DNA from: an uncultured Alphaproteobacteria bacterium
GTDB taxonomy: Bacteria; Pseudomonadota; Alphaproteobacteria; HIMB59
Direction of reading: 5' to 3'
DNA length: 41,918 nt
Assembly: GCA_902521485.1 (NCBI GenBank)
Contig: CABYRQ010000011.1
Coordinates: forward strand, 1-41,918
The notes below the pieces were generated by a model. That model saw only the letters and a program-made list of their open reading frames with translations, was not told the DNA's origin and ran no database searches. Within the stretch, counting starts at the first letter, position 1. Every line of letters starts with the position of its first letter. Shown in pieces: positions 28,267-37,587 of the stretch. The translations under genes were made by a program, and so were the position numbers.

Positions 28267-29576
28267 TTAGAAGCTACAAGTCTTGGCTTTTGAGATGCTC
28301 TGAAACCATTTTCAAAGTCATTAATAATGTCATCCATGTCTTCCAAGCCAACAGAAAAACGTATCATATCTTCAGTTAAACCTGCCAACTCTAATGATTT
28401 TTTATCCATTTGAGAGTGAGTTGCAGATGCTGGATGAATAACTAGTGATTTTGCGTCGCCAACGTTAGCTAAATGTGAAGTTAGTTTTAAAGAGTTTATA
28501 AATGCGTGACCAGCTTCTTTGCCTCCCTTAATTCCAAAAGCTATCATTGAGCCAGCGCCCTTAGGCATTAATTTTGCTGCAACTTTATGATCAGGGTGAT
28601 CCGGTAAACTTGGATGATTTACCCAAGAAACACTTGGGTTGTTACTTAAGTAATCAACCATTATTTTAGTATTGGATAAATGCTTTTCCATTCTCACTGA
28701 AAGAGTTTCTATTCCTATTAAAATATTAAATGCATTTGTTGGACTCATACATGGACCAAAGTCTCTCATGCCCTCTGCCCTTGCTCTCATAGTAAATGCT
28801 GCTGGACCAAATTCTTCTGCAAAAGAAAGACCGTGATAACCATCATATGGTTCAGTCATTGTTGGAAACTTATCTCCCTTAGTCCAATCAAAGTCACCCT
28901 TTTCAACAATAATACCACCCATAGAAGTGCCATGACCTGCCATCCATTTTGTTAGAGAGTGTGTGATTATATCTGCACCTAATTCAAAGAGATTACACAA
29001 ATATGGTGTGTTAAATGTTCCATCAACCATTAAAGGAATACCTGCGTCTTTTGCTATTTTGGAAATTTCAGGTAAATCCATAATTTCAATTCCAGGATTA
29101 CCAATCAACTCACCCCATATACATTTTGTATTTGGTTGAATTGCTTTTTTAAAACCCTCTGTGTCTCTGGGCTTAACAAAAGTTGTTTCAATACCAAATC
29201 TTTTTAAAGTTAGTCTCAGTAAATTGAAAGAACCTCCGTACAATTGTGATGAGGAAACAATATGATCTCCTGCACTACAAATATTTAGAAGAGCTAGCAT
29301 CATTGCGCTCATACCAGAGGCAGTCGCTAGAGCAGCAGAACCACCTTCTAAAGCTGCAACTCTTTCTTCAAGAACAGATATAGTTGGGTTGGATATTCTG
29401 CTATAGATATGTCCACCCTCCTCTAGATTAAATAAAGCAGCTGCGTGATCTGCGTCTTGGAACAAGTATGATGTTGTTTGATAAATTGGAACAGCACGGG
29501 AGCCAAAATTTTTATCCGGCTGATGCCCACTATGTAAGGTTTTAGTGTTAAATTTATATGTTTTTGGATCGGTCAT
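28263..29576 (-). CDS. metY: O-acetylhomoserine sulfhydrylase-type PLP enzyme
   Basis: Cys/Met-metabolism PLP enzyme of 437 residues. Its length and motifs fit O-acetyl-L-homoserine aminocarboxypropyltransferase (direct sulfhydrylation to homocysteine) rather than the shorter cystathionine gamma-synthase. Blocks: YSRISNPTISVLEERVAALE, the ring-stacking Tyr in SSQLYGGS, the PLP Asp in MVDGTFNTPY, and the Schiff-base lysine Lys210 in THSLTKWMAGHG. The 47-bp upstream gap shows no SAM riboswitch that I can recognise. It heads the metY-hydrolase-GFA unit. Confidence 0.92.
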   Translation of the reverse strand: MTDPKTYKFNTKTLHSGHQPDKNFGSRAVPIYQTTSYLFQDADHAAALFNLEEGGHIYSRISNPTISVLEERVAALEGGSAALATASGMSAMMLALLNICSAGDHIVSSSQLYGGSFNLLRLTLKRFGIETTFVKPRDTEGFKKAIQPNTKCIWGELIGNPGIEIMDLPEISKIAKDAGIPLMVDGTFNTPYLCNLFELGADIITHSLTKWMAGHGTSMGGIIVEKGDFDWTKGDKFPTMTEPYDGYHGLSFAEEFGPAAFTMRARAEGMRDFGPCMSPTNAFNILIGIETLSVRMEKHLSNTKIMVDYLSNNPSVSWVNHPSLPDHPDHKVAAKLMPKGAGSMIAFGIKGGKEAGHAFINSLKLTSHLANVGDAKSLVIHPASATHSQMDKKSLELAGLTEDMIRFSVGLEDMDDIINDFENGFRASQKPRLVASK

Positions 29577-29623
29577 AATTTAAATATATCATAATTTTTA
29601 TATTGTAAGTATTACAAAAAGTC

Positions 29624-30895
29624 TCAATTCATACACTTTGGCTCAAAACCAAAATTTCTATCAACAAAATACTGAGATTTTTTTGCTTTCCACATATAAT
29701 TTTCTCTGACATGTGTTGGGTCTCTGTCTGAAAAATTTTCAATCAACCAATCTAAAGAAATGGCCATTTGATGAACATGATAAGCGGCATCTTTTTGATC
29801 AGTTGAAAAATTCTTTAGACCACTTGGATCTTTTCGTTCTCTATACTTTTCAACATCTGTAAGACCTAAATTAAGAACATCTATAGTTTTAAAAATTCTT
29901 TGTTTTAACTCTGCAGGAAACTTGTTGTAATTCCATACTTCTGTTATAGCCAATAAACCTAAAAGATTATTTACACCTTGTGAGTGATACCAGACATCGC
30001 GAACACCTCTGAAACTATTATTATGAATATAGCCATCTTCATAAATTACCTTACTAGCTTTTTTAATACCTCTATCAAACCAAAAATCTACTTCTTCTAA
30101 TTTATTTTTCCATGCTAGATAAGCTATAACAGAAATTGTACCATCTGCCATTTGGATAAAAGCACGATCATCGTTTAAATGTTTATCAGCCCAAGGAAAA
30201 ATATATTTTTCGTATAATTTTTGAATGTATTTATCAATTAAGATAAATTGTTCTTTTGAGAACTGGTCTTTAACCAGATATGCATTAATTATAAAACTAG
30301 CACCATATATATGGGCTTCGTGAACTTTATGTGGTAAACATTTAGCTTTTGTATCTCCTTTTGAGCCCCCATAACAAAGTCTATCTGCTTTACCTTGTTC
30401 TTTGAGTTTATTAATATCTTCTAAAGTCATAGTGTTTAAAAAAACACCAGACTCTGCCCAAGCTGTCATAATTTTAGTAATTGAATCTGATTGTAGCTCC
30501 ATATTATTAGAAATAATTGCATTAATAATAGATCCGTGTAACAAGGCTAATCTTGATGTATGTTTTTCATGATTAACGGAAAGGCTGTTTGATCTATCTT
30601 CATGCTCTTTTTGCCAATCGTATTCAGTTAACTTCATCAAATAGTTAAAATTTTTCTCGTTTGTAAGGTCAAGATCTAATTCACTATATTTTTCTCCATA
30701 GCTTCCATCACCATGAACTCCTTTTATGGTGCATGTATTTGAATTCAATACATGTGCAAAAAAATACTTTGGAATAACGGTGGTAGAATTTTTATCAAAT
30801 TCAAATTTATTCTCCTCAACTATTTTTCCATCTTTGAAAGTTAAAGAAAATGAAAGACTAGGTATTAAAAATAATAAGATAAAAATATTTTTCAT
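29624..30895 (-). CDS. Exported alginate-lyase-like (alpha/alpha toroid) protein
   Basis: Secreted protein of 423 residues with a signal peptide of about 17 residues (ending SFS). The body is alpha-helical and carries aromatic and His-rich segments reminiscent of the PL5-type alginate lyase fold: SVNHEKHTSRLALLHG, CLPHKVHEAHIYGA, and NNSFRGVRDVWYHSQGVNN, which may form the cleft. Activity on alginate is uncertain; related proteins are often only annotated by fold. It lies 34 bp downstream of the GH13 phosphorylase gene on the same strand and could be cotranscribed with the glucosylglycerate genes. Confidence 0.62.
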   Translation of the reverse strand: MKNIFILLFLIPSLSFSLTFKDGKIVEENKFEFDKNSTTVIPKYFFAHVLNSNTCTIKGVHGDGSYGEKYSELDLDLTNEKNFNYLMKLTEYDWQKEHEDRSNSLSVNHEKHTSRLALLHGSIINAIISNNMELQSDSITKIMTAWAESGVFLNTMTLEDINKLKEQGKADRLCYGGSKGDTKAKCLPHKVHEAHIYGASFIINAYLVKDQFSKEQFILIDKYIQKLYEKYIFPWADKHLNDDRAFIQMADGTISVIAYLAWKNKLEEVDFWFDRGIKKASKVIYEDGYIHNNSFRGVRDVWYHSQGVNNLLGLLAITEVWNYNKFPAELKQRIFKTIDVLNLGLTDVEKYRERKDPSGLKNFSTDQKDAAYHVHQMAISLDWLIENFSDRDPTHVRENYMWKAKKSQYFVDRNFGFEPKCMN

Positions 30896-30929
30896 TAGTA
30901 TTAGAGAATCTTAGATATAAATAAGTTTA

Positions 30930-32684
30930 TCAATAGTTAGTAATCCATAGAGTTTGATAGGCCTTTAAAGTAATTGTTGATTTGATATCAATAATTATCT
31001 CATTAGAGATTAAATCCCACCATTCATTTGATGCTATTAGATTTAATTCTGACAAATCTAAATATTGGAACACATTAGTTACATTACTTACACAAAATAT
31101 CGACTGTCTTTTATCATGACTCTGTCTCCAAAAACCAAAAAAGTTTTTACCTAAATTAAATGTAAATTGTGTAGCATTTGGATGAAATGCAGATTGGTTT
31201 TTTCTAATTTCAATTAATTTTGATAATTGATTATATATTTTTGAATTGAAACTATCAGTACTTGAAAGTAATCCATCAATTTCATCATACTTCCAGGATC
31301 TTCTATTTATAGATCTATTACTTTTCGTTTGCTCTAACTTTTCATAGTCATTTGTAGAGCCTAAAATACTATGTATGTAAAATGCTGGAATTCCCTCTAG
31401 TCCTAACATTATAGCATGACAACAAATAAACCTTTCAATTTGCAAATGATCACTTCCTTGAAATGTTCCTTTCATAGCATCTATGAGTGAGATATTTATT
31501 TCATAAACAGTCTCGGTGTTATCTGTTTTTTTTCTTTTGGTAGTTTTTGCTCCAAAATCGGTCATGATGTCGACTAAGTTATTTCTCTCTTTTTCTGTTA
31601 AAATTCCCTCAGTCGGTCTCAGGCCAATACCATCATGAGAGGCTATGAAATTGAAATAAGATGTATGATCTTTTGCAGGAGGCATGCCCATAGACCATTT
31701 ACGAAGAGCTGTGCTATCTCCCATCACAAGAGTCCATAGTAGCAAGGGTGGTAGAGCAAAGTTGTATACAGCATTTGCTTCATCGTTTTCACCGAAATAA
31801 CTTAGATTTTCTAAATTAGGTAAATTTGTTTCAGTTATAAGTAAAGTATTTTTACTAAATGCATTCAAAAGTGTTCTCATTAATTTCACAACTTCATGAG
31901 TCTGCGGTAAGTTTAGACAGTTGGTGTCATGTTCTTTCCAAAGAAATGCAATGGCATCTAACCTAAATACTCTAACACCATTTTTAAGATATAAATGAAT
32001 TAACTTAATGAAGAAAAATAAAACCTCAGGATTTTTAAAATTAAAGTCGACTTGATCGTGGCTGAAAGTACACCATAAATAATAAATTTCTTTATTAATT
32101 TCAAATTCTCTAAAAAGATCTGAGCTTCTAGGGCGAACAACTTGGTCATAACCTTTTTTATTTTTAAGTTTTATAAAAAAATTTTGTGTTTCAGTTTTAT
32201 TCTCTATAAAAGATTTAAAATATTTACTTTCAATAGATGCATGATTAATTACAATATCACTCATTATTCTATAGTTTTTTGATAGTGATTTAATATCTTT
32301 CCAATCACCTAAATCAGACCTTACTTCTTCATAATCAGTTATAGAAAATCCATCATCTGAACTGTAAGGAAAAAAAGGTAGAATGTGCAAATTGTTGAAT
32401 TGTTTTTTACAATACTTATCTAAGAACTTGCTTAGAGTTTTTAATTTATTATTTTTTTCTTCATATATTGAGTCGCCATACGTAATTAAGAAAACATCTT
32501 TTTGAGACCAATTAGGTTCAGAAATACCTAAATCTTTATTTTGAAACAAATCAAGAACTCTATTAATTAGTTTTAAAATTTCGTTTTGATCTAATATATC
32601 CTTATAAATAATTTGAAAGTGTATGTTTAGATTATTTTTTAATTCTTCTTGCACTTTAGGAATTATCTTCCATGACGGCATCAT
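30930..32684 (-). CDS. GH13 sucrose-phosphorylase-like glucosylglycerate phosphorylase
   Basis: Glycoside phosphorylase of 584 residues in the GH13_18 group. The probable nucleophile is Asp243 in RVFRLDAIAFLWKE, the acid/base Glu285 in LLITETNLPN, and the third carboxylate Asp351 in ASHDGIGLRPTEG, with DIVINHAS as the barrel block. Related enzymes, including E. coli YcjM, cleave glucosylglycerate with phosphate to glucose 1-phosphate and D-glycerate. Sucrose or glucosylglycerol phosphorylase are the alternatives. The neighbouring synthase and glycerate kinase argue for glucosylglycerate. The ATG overlaps the synthase gene by 29 bp; a GTG at 32654, just after the synthase stop, is a possible later start. 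Confidence 0.85.
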   Translation of the reverse strand: MMPSWKIIPKVQEELKNNLNIHFQIIYKDILDQNEILKLINRVLDLFQNKDLGISEPNWSQKDVFLITYGDSIYEEKNNKLKTLSKFLDKYCKKQFNNLHILPFFPYSSDDGFSITDYEEVRSDLGDWKDIKSLSKNYRIMSDIVINHASIESKYFKSFIENKTETQNFFIKLKNKKGYDQVVRPRSSDLFREFEINKEIYYLWCTFSHDQVDFNFKNPEVLFFFIKLIHLYLKNGVRVFRLDAIAFLWKEHDTNCLNLPQTHEVVKLMRTLLNAFSKNTLLITETNLPNLENLSYFGENDEANAVYNFALPPLLLWTLVMGDSTALRKWSMGMPPAKDHTSYFNFIASHDGIGLRPTEGILTEKERNNLVDIMTDFGAKTTKRKKTDNTETVYEINISLIDAMKGTFQGSDHLQIERFICCHAIMLGLEGIPAFYIHSILGSTNDYEKLEQTKSNRSINRRSWKYDEIDGLLSSTDSFNSKIYNQLSKLIEIRKNQSAFHPNATQFTFNLGKNFFGFWRQSHDKRQSIFCVSNVTNVFQYLDLSELNLIASNEWWDLISNEIIIDIKSTITLKAYQTLWITNY

Positions 32685-33867
32685 TAAAAGATTTTAAAAT
32701 AGTTGGGTCAGCACTATCAACTCTTCTCCACGTTGGTATATTTGGATTTTCACTTGGTGAGTCTAAGAATATTTTTCCTGCTTCAATAATATTTTGTGCA
32801 AAGAGCTCAACCATTTCCTCTTCTTTGTGGACATCAAAGTTTAATCCATTCATCTCTGCATCTGTTTTATAAATCTGAACCATATCAAGGGCCAATCTAT
32901 AATATGTTGCTTTAAGTGTTCTAAACTTCTCATTAGAAAATACATGACCTTGTGTAGCTAATTTTCTAAATAAAGCTTTAGAAATATCTATAGTCATTTT
33001 AGATAAACCCTTTTGACGATTATTTTTAGAGACCTCTTGGTGTTTATGTTCATAGGTATCTGCTATATCTACCTGGCAAATTTTATTATTAGCAAAGTTC
33101 CTATACATTTCAGAGAGTATTCCTATTTCAAGGCCCCAATCATGTGGAATTCTTATGTCATTTAATAGATTATATTTAAATGAAAATTCACCAGCCAGAG
33201 GATATTTAAATATATCTAAGAAATTTAAATATTCATTAAATCCAACCATTTTCTGTAAGGATTTAACTAAAGGCGTAACTAATAACCTTGTCACTCTTCC
33301 ATTCATAGACTTTTGGGCAACCCTAGGATAAAAGCCCTTACAAAAATCAAATGAAAATTTTGGATTAGCAACGGGGTAAAATAGTTTTGCTACTAAATTT
33401 TTATCATAGGTGACTATATCACAATCGTGCATAGCAACAGATCCCGACTCTTTCAAAGAAATTACAAATCCCATACAGTACCAAATATTTCTTCCTTTCC
33501 CCTTTTCTGCAGGAGCAAGATCCATTTTAGATAGATGTTGATCTATTTTTTTTAATTTAGGTCCATCGTTCCAAAGAATATATTTTTTTTGAGGTAGTAC
33601 TGAAAAAAATTTTTTAGCTTTTATAAATTCTTGTTTGTTGGCTTGATCTAAACCAATAACAATATTTTTAATGTATTTAACTTTTTTTAAAGTATTAACA
33701 ATATATGTTAATGCTGGCTTTTCTAATTCTGAATACAAAGAAGGAAGAATTAAAGTCATGGGCGAGACTTTTGAAAAATCTAAAAGTTCTTTTTCTATTT
33801 CCTCAATGGGTTTCGAATTAAAATTATGAAGAGTAGCTATTACGCCGTTTTGATGAAAGTCAGGCAT
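32656..33867 (-). CDS. gpgS: Glucosyl-3-phosphoglycerate synthase (GT81-type)
   Basis: GT-A glycosyltransferase of 403 residues that joins NDP-glucose to 3-phosphoglycerate. The metal-binding DxD is HDCDIVTY (Asp148, Asp150). The preceding EKGKGRNIWYCMGF, the LYSELEKPAL block, and FPYPLAGEF-like text (KYPLAGEFSF) with IPHDWGLEIGIL are the usual GpgS blocks. Mannosyl-3-phosphoglycerate synthase is the main alternative, but the GT81-like motifs favour glucosyl transfer. It sits 2 bp after the phosphatase gene and overlaps the phosphorylase gene by 29 bp. Confidence 0.88.
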   Translation of the reverse strand: MPDFHQNGVIATLHNFNSKPIEEIEKELLDFSKVSPMTLILPSLYSELEKPALTYIVNTLKKVKYIKNIVIGLDQANKQEFIKAKKFFSVLPQKKYILWNDGPKLKKIDQHLSKMDLAPAEKGKGRNIWYCMGFVISLKESGSVAMHDCDIVTYDKNLVAKLFYPVANPKFSFDFCKGFYPRVAQKSMNGRVTRLLVTPLVKSLQKMVGFNEYLNFLDIFKYPLAGEFSFKYNLLNDIRIPHDWGLEIGILSEMYRNFANNKICQVDIADTYEHKHQEVSKNNRQKGLSKMTIDISKALFRKLATQGHVFSNEKFRTLKATYYRLALDMVQIYKTDAEMNGLNFDVHKEEEMVELFAQNIIEAGKIFLDSPSENPNIPTWRRVDSADPTILKSFNDAVMEDNS

Positions 33868-33869
33868 GG

Positions 33870-34703
33870 TTAAAAAATTTTATTATCTAATATTTTATTC
33901 AACTTATACAGGACTTGACTCCAACCGTCAGGTGCTAACTTTGATGATTTAAAAATATTTTTTTTATTAGAGCGCAATATTGGATATGCACCAGAAGAAT
34001 TTTTAATCAAGCAGGAGTATTTACAAGAATTTAACATGTCAATATCATTTCTACTATCACCTAAAGCAATAGTATTACTTGAGTATTTATCACGAAATTG
34101 AATATCATAAACATGAGATATTAGCTTTTTAGCTATTCTTTTGTTGCATATAGAAGAAATTTGTATAAACCTACTCCCTTTAATCAAAATTCCGTCTTTT
34201 TCAGATTTAAGATCTTTTTTAAATAGTTTTAATTTTGTTAGATTATCTTCCCAAAGTATGATTTGACTTGCCTCACGATCCAGCATCATATTAGTGTTAT
34301 CCAAATTCGTGTATTCTTTTAAAATCTTTGGTGAGAGATCTTGGGCAATTAAAAAATTATATTTTTTTTGTTTCAGTTTTAAAAATTGATACCAATTCTT
34401 TGAAGATAATTTAGCAATTCTAACTCTCCAATATCTCTCAAATAAAGATGAGTTTTTAATTTTATTAAATCTTATTTTAGGGAAATATATAACAGCACCA
34501 TTTTCAGTACTGAAAGGCATGTTTGATAATTTTAATTCTTTAAGTAATTTTTTACATTCACTGAATGTTTTACTAGTATTAAAAATAATTTCATTTTTAT
34601 TATTGATAATTGTAGATATCATTTTCTTATTAGTTCCAAAAGAATAGTTTTCATGATCAAGTAATGTTCCATCAAGATCAGTAAAAATAAGGTATCTCTT
34701 CAT
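33870..34703 (-). CDS. HAD-family glucosyl/mannosyl-3-phosphoglycerate phosphatase
   Basis: HAD phosphatase of 277 residues in the MPGP/Cof-like IIB subfamily. The DxDGT motif is FTDLDGTLLD (nucleophile Asp9). Motif II is the FNTSKTF segment, and the Mg2+ site GDSRNDIDML follows late in the protein. It would dephosphorylate glucosyl-3-phosphoglycerate to glucosylglycerate in the two-step pathway, which fits its place directly before the synthase. Its start overlaps the glycerate kinase gene by 4 bp. The sugar specificity is inferred from context. Confidence 0.85.
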   Translation of the reverse strand: MKRYLIFTDLDGTLLDHENYSFGTNKKMISTIINNKNEIIFNTSKTFSECKKLLKELKLSNMPFSTENGAVIYFPKIRFNKIKNSSLFERYWRVRIAKLSSKNWYQFLKLKQKKYNFLIAQDLSPKILKEYTNLDNTNMMLDREASQIILWEDNLTKLKLFKKDLKSEKDGILIKGSRFIQISSICNKRIAKKLISHVYDIQFRDKYSSNTIALGDSRNDIDMLNSCKYSCLIKNSSGAYPILRSNKKNIFKSSKLAPDGWSQVLYKLNKILDNKIF

Positions 34704-35554
34704 TTATATGTGATTTTTTTAATTGATTGATTTCTATCTAAAGTGATTAAAACATTACAATAACTTGGTGTGGTTAATGACATCCATTTAGATAATTTTT
34801 GATAATATTTGATAAATTGGTGGAGCTTTTTTTTTAGACGAATATTACTCTTTAATGATCGAAGACTTAATTCTTGTTTATATTTCCAATCAATTACAAA
34901 TTCCCAATTTGGAAATTTTATAAATATATAATAATCAAATTTTTTAAAAATAATTTGGTAATCAATCAAGGCACTATTATATGCAGTTCTCCAAATTAAA
35001 TTAGAGTCATTCTTCTTTTCTAAGTCATTAATATTCATTTTTAAATATTTTATGTCGATTGGTTTTGAGCCAACACACCAACCCTCTAAAATTAGCAAAT
35101 CTACTTTACTAATTTTTCTTTTATAATTTTTTTTGTTGTCAGTAACTTTATCGAAGACAGGAATATAGACTGGAAATTTCTTTTTCATTAAATTATTTAT
35201 TACTTCATCAAGTAATTTTAAATTGTGAGTACCAGGTACACCTCTAGTTTCAAATAAATCTGTGTTGAATTTTCTTGCCAATTGTTTTCTTTGGAAAGAT
35301 GATAGATAAAAATCGTCAATACTTAATATAACAACATTCTTTGAGTAAAATTTTAGAAAAAATTTTTTAATTAGAACTGATAAAGTAGATTTGCCTGAAC
35401 CCTGGGAACCTGCAATCATAAGTGTTTTCTTATATTTTAGGTTAGATAATAATTTAAGATAATTATCTTTTATTTCATTATGACTAACATTCTTGCCAGT
35501 TAATCTTTTCAGTGTATCTTGTATAAATTTTAGTTTAGCTGTAATTTCTGACAT
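34700..35554 (-). CDS. D-glycerate kinase (GLYK-like P-loop kinase)
   Basis: P-loop kinase of 284 residues resembling plant- and cyanobacterial-type D-glycerate 3-kinase. The Walker A is GSQGSGKS at residues 49-56. SIDDFYLS with Arg/Lys pairs follows, then FETRGVPGTHNLKLL, PVFDKVTDNKK, and LILEGWCVGSKP as the Walker B-like region. It would phosphorylate the glycerate released by the phosphorylase and return 3-phosphoglycerate to the synthase. Uridine or pantothenate kinase relatives lack the RGVPGTHN block. It is the first of four genes, probably cotranscribed, 104 bp after the permease gene. Confidence 0.87.
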   Translation of the reverse strand: MSEITAKLKFIQDTLKRLTGKNVSHNEIKDNYLKLLSNLKYKKTLMIAGSQGSGKSTLSVLIKKFFLKFYSKNVVILSIDDFYLSSFQRKQLARKFNTDLFETRGVPGTHNLKLLDEVINNLMKKKFPVYIPVFDKVTDNKKNYKRKISKVDLLILEGWCVGSKPIDIKYLKMNINDLEKKNDSNLIWRTAYNSALIDYQIIFKKFDYYIFIKFPNWEFVIDWKYKQELSLRSLKSNIRLKKKLHQFIKYYQKLSKWMSLTTPSYCNVLITLDRNQSIKKITYK

Positions 35555-35658
35555 TAATAATAAATATTATTTTAGAGGATTTTTTACTAAAATTACATGT
35601 ATCAGATAAAGTAAAAATACTTTGATATTTAGTTTTGAAAAAATTTAAATAACTTAAA
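35555..35658. other. Gap between permease and glycerate kinase genes
   Basis: AT-rich 104 bp, likely promoter or spacer for the glucosylglycerate genes. One weak inverted repeat (6-bp arms AAAGTA/TACTTT around 35608-35623) is visible. No U-run follows on either strand, so it is not a convincing terminator, and no known operator pattern was recognised. Confidence 0.4.
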
Positions 35659-36540
35659 TTAACCTTTTACGGCTCCAGCTGTTAAACCACTGATTAATTG
35701 TCTTTGAAAAAACCATATAATCATAAATAAAGGAGCTGTCGCAGAAACAACACTTGATACAGCCCACATATAATTTCCGCCGTACTCTACTGTGCCGAGA
35801 TAAGCATTAATTTTAGGAACCATTGTATAATTATGTTGATTAAGTAACAACGCGGTGACTGTAAAATCGTTATACGCCAACATCATACTAAATAAACCTG
35901 CGGTAACCACTCCAGGCCACATTACTGGCATAATAATATATCTAAATGCTTGAAAATATGAGCAACCATCAATCAAAGCACTTTCATCTAATTCTTTTGG
36001 TACAGTTTTAAAAAAAGAGTACAGCAACCAAAGAGTAAATGGTTGGTTTATAGCTACCAAAACAATTATTGTAGTAGGAAGTATTCCCCATATATTTAAT
36101 TGGAAAAAAGGAAATAAGTAGCCCGATACTAAAGTAATGTGTGGCATAGCTCTGAAAACTAAAGCTATAATTAGAATATAAAAAGTATATTTAAATGTTG
36201 ATCTAGACAAAGCATAAGCACCTAAAGTTCCAAGAAACAATGAAATTGATACTACTGATACAGTTACAATCATTGTATTCATAGTGGCTCTTCCAAATTC
36301 GCCTTCTGTCCATGACTCTAAATATGCTTTTATTGTTGTAGTGGCGCCTGTTTCAATCAAAGTATTAAAACCACTTAAAGCATATGTCCAATCAGCTCTC
36401 GAGAAAAAATCTGCTTTTACTTTAAATGAACCCCAAAGTGTCCAAATAAAGGGAAAAATTGATATAGTAAGCCAAAACAATATAAAGATACTATTTACAA
36501 TTATTATCTGTTTTGAATATTTATTAATTGTTTGATTCAT
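35659..36540 (-). CDS. Carbohydrate ABC transporter permease (MalG/UgpE-type)
   Basis: Inner-membrane permease of 293 residues with about six transmembrane helices. The cytoplasmic EAA loop that contacts the ATPase reads KELDESALIDGCSYFQAFRY, then IIMP. The N-terminal helix ends SIFPFIWTLWGSF, as in MalG-class CUT1 sugar transporters. Together with the upstream permease and binding protein it forms a CUT1 importer. No ATPase gene lies next to it; the glycerate kinase gene takes that place. It starts 1 bp from the previous permease's stop, so the two are coupled. Confidence 0.92.
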   Translation of the reverse strand: MNQTINKYSKQIIIVNSIFILFWLTISIFPFIWTLWGSFKVKADFFSRADWTYALSGFNTLIETGATTTIKAYLESWTEGEFGRATMNTMIVTVSVVSISLFLGTLGAYALSRSTFKYTFYILIIALVFRAMPHITLVSGYLFPFFQLNIWGILPTTIIVLVAINQPFTLWLLYSFFKTVPKELDESALIDGCSYFQAFRYIIMPVMWPGVVTAGLFSMMLAYNDFTVTALLLNQHNYTMVPKINAYLGTVEYGGNYMWAVSSVVSATAPLFMIIWFFQRQLISGLTAGAVKG

Positions 36541-37569
36541 TTATCTTTCAGTTTTGAATTCTTTCCAAGTTCTAATTAGTACTGGGGTTAGTAAAAAAGC
36601 TATCCCTAATATAGTTAACATTGACGTAGCACCAGCAGAACCAAAAAGCATTTTATTTTCATTTCTTAAGTCTTGATAAATCATCCATGATAATGATTGA
36701 GCTACACCCTCAGCAGAAAAACCAATTATTGGTTCAAAAACTCTAAAATTATCCATCAAGCAAATCAACATTATGAACGTAGCTACAGGGTATAAATGTG
36801 GTATAACAATAAAGCGAACACGTTCAAACCTCGACGCCCCATCAATGAAAGCAGCCTCTAGTGGATCTTGTGGAACTGTCTGTAAAGCTGCATAAAAAAC
36901 AACAAATGCAAAGGGTGTATTATGCCATATTCCATAAATGATCAGAGTTATCCAAGTTAAATTACTCGAGGCCTTTAGAGAAAGATTTGGGTCATCAAAA
37001 AGAATTTGAATGCTTGCTCCAATTATTCCTTGGGAGTCAATCATCCAGAATAGTACTAAAGAACCAATTAAAGGCGTAACTATCATTGGTAAAATTGTAC
37101 CAAAAACAATAAATCCTTTTAATTTCTTTGCTAAAGTATTAACACTTAAAGCTACTATGAAACCTAAAACTATCACTGGTGGAGTTACAGCAAAACAAAA
37201 TGTTAATGTAAACAATAATGCTTTATAAAAAGGGAGGTTTAAAACAGTATCTTTGAATTCACCTATTGATGTCTTGTTATCCCATGCCTCTCTTATTTCA
37301 TCAAAAGCTAAGTGATTTCTATCAGTATAAGTGCCAAAGCCATTAAATCTTCCTAATGGATTTTCAGCCTCTATTTTTTCTGTAGCCTCTACATCTACTC
37401 TAACATTTGTAGTGCACCCAAATGGATCACAATTTTCCACCTCCATAAGAACCTGTTCATTTTCAATATGAAGAGATTGAAAGAAACTAGAAACAATTGG
37501 TAAACCTATAAACAAAATCATTGCCAAAGCTGTAGGTAAAATAAACCAAAAGAAAGTTCTATGAGGCAT
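36541..37569 (-). CDS. Carbohydrate ABC transporter permease (MalF/UgpA-type)
   Basis: Permease of 342 residues. A first helix (about residues 8-32) is followed by a periplasmic insertion of roughly 80 residues that includes a CDPFGCT pair of cysteines, then the remaining helices. The EAA loop is PLEAAFIDGASRFERVRFIV, then IPHL. The large periplasmic loop after TM1 is a variant of the MalF type. Substrate is inferred only from context: glucosylglycerate, or another glucoside or glucosylglycerol. Confidence 0.92.
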   Translation of the reverse strand: MPHRTFFWFILPTALAMILFIGLPIVSSFFQSLHIENEQVLMEVENCDPFGCTTNVRVDVEATEKIEAENPLGRFNGFGTYTDRNHLAFDEIREAWDNKTSIGEFKDTVLNLPFYKALLFTLTFCFAVTPPVIVLGFIVALSVNTLAKKLKGFIVFGTILPMIVTPLIGSLVLFWMIDSQGIIGASIQILFDDPNLSLKASSNLTWITLIIYGIWHNTPFAFVVFYAALQTVPQDPLEAAFIDGASRFERVRFIVIPHLYPVATFIMLICLMDNFRVFEPIIGFSAEGVAQSLSWMIYQDLRNENKMLFGSAGATSMLTILGIAFLLTPVLIRTWKEFKTER

Positions 37570-37587
37570 TATATTTTTTTTGTAAGA

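Noticed and set aside
29577..29623. SAM riboswitch upstream of metY
   Set aside because: SAM-II or SAM-V types are common before metY in marine alphaproteobacteria, but the 47-bp gap shows no pairing pattern or conserved loop that I recognise.
35608..35623. Operator or terminator in the gap before glycerate kinase
   Set aside because: A 6-bp inverted repeat is expected by chance in such AT-rich DNA, and no U-run or known operator half-site is present.
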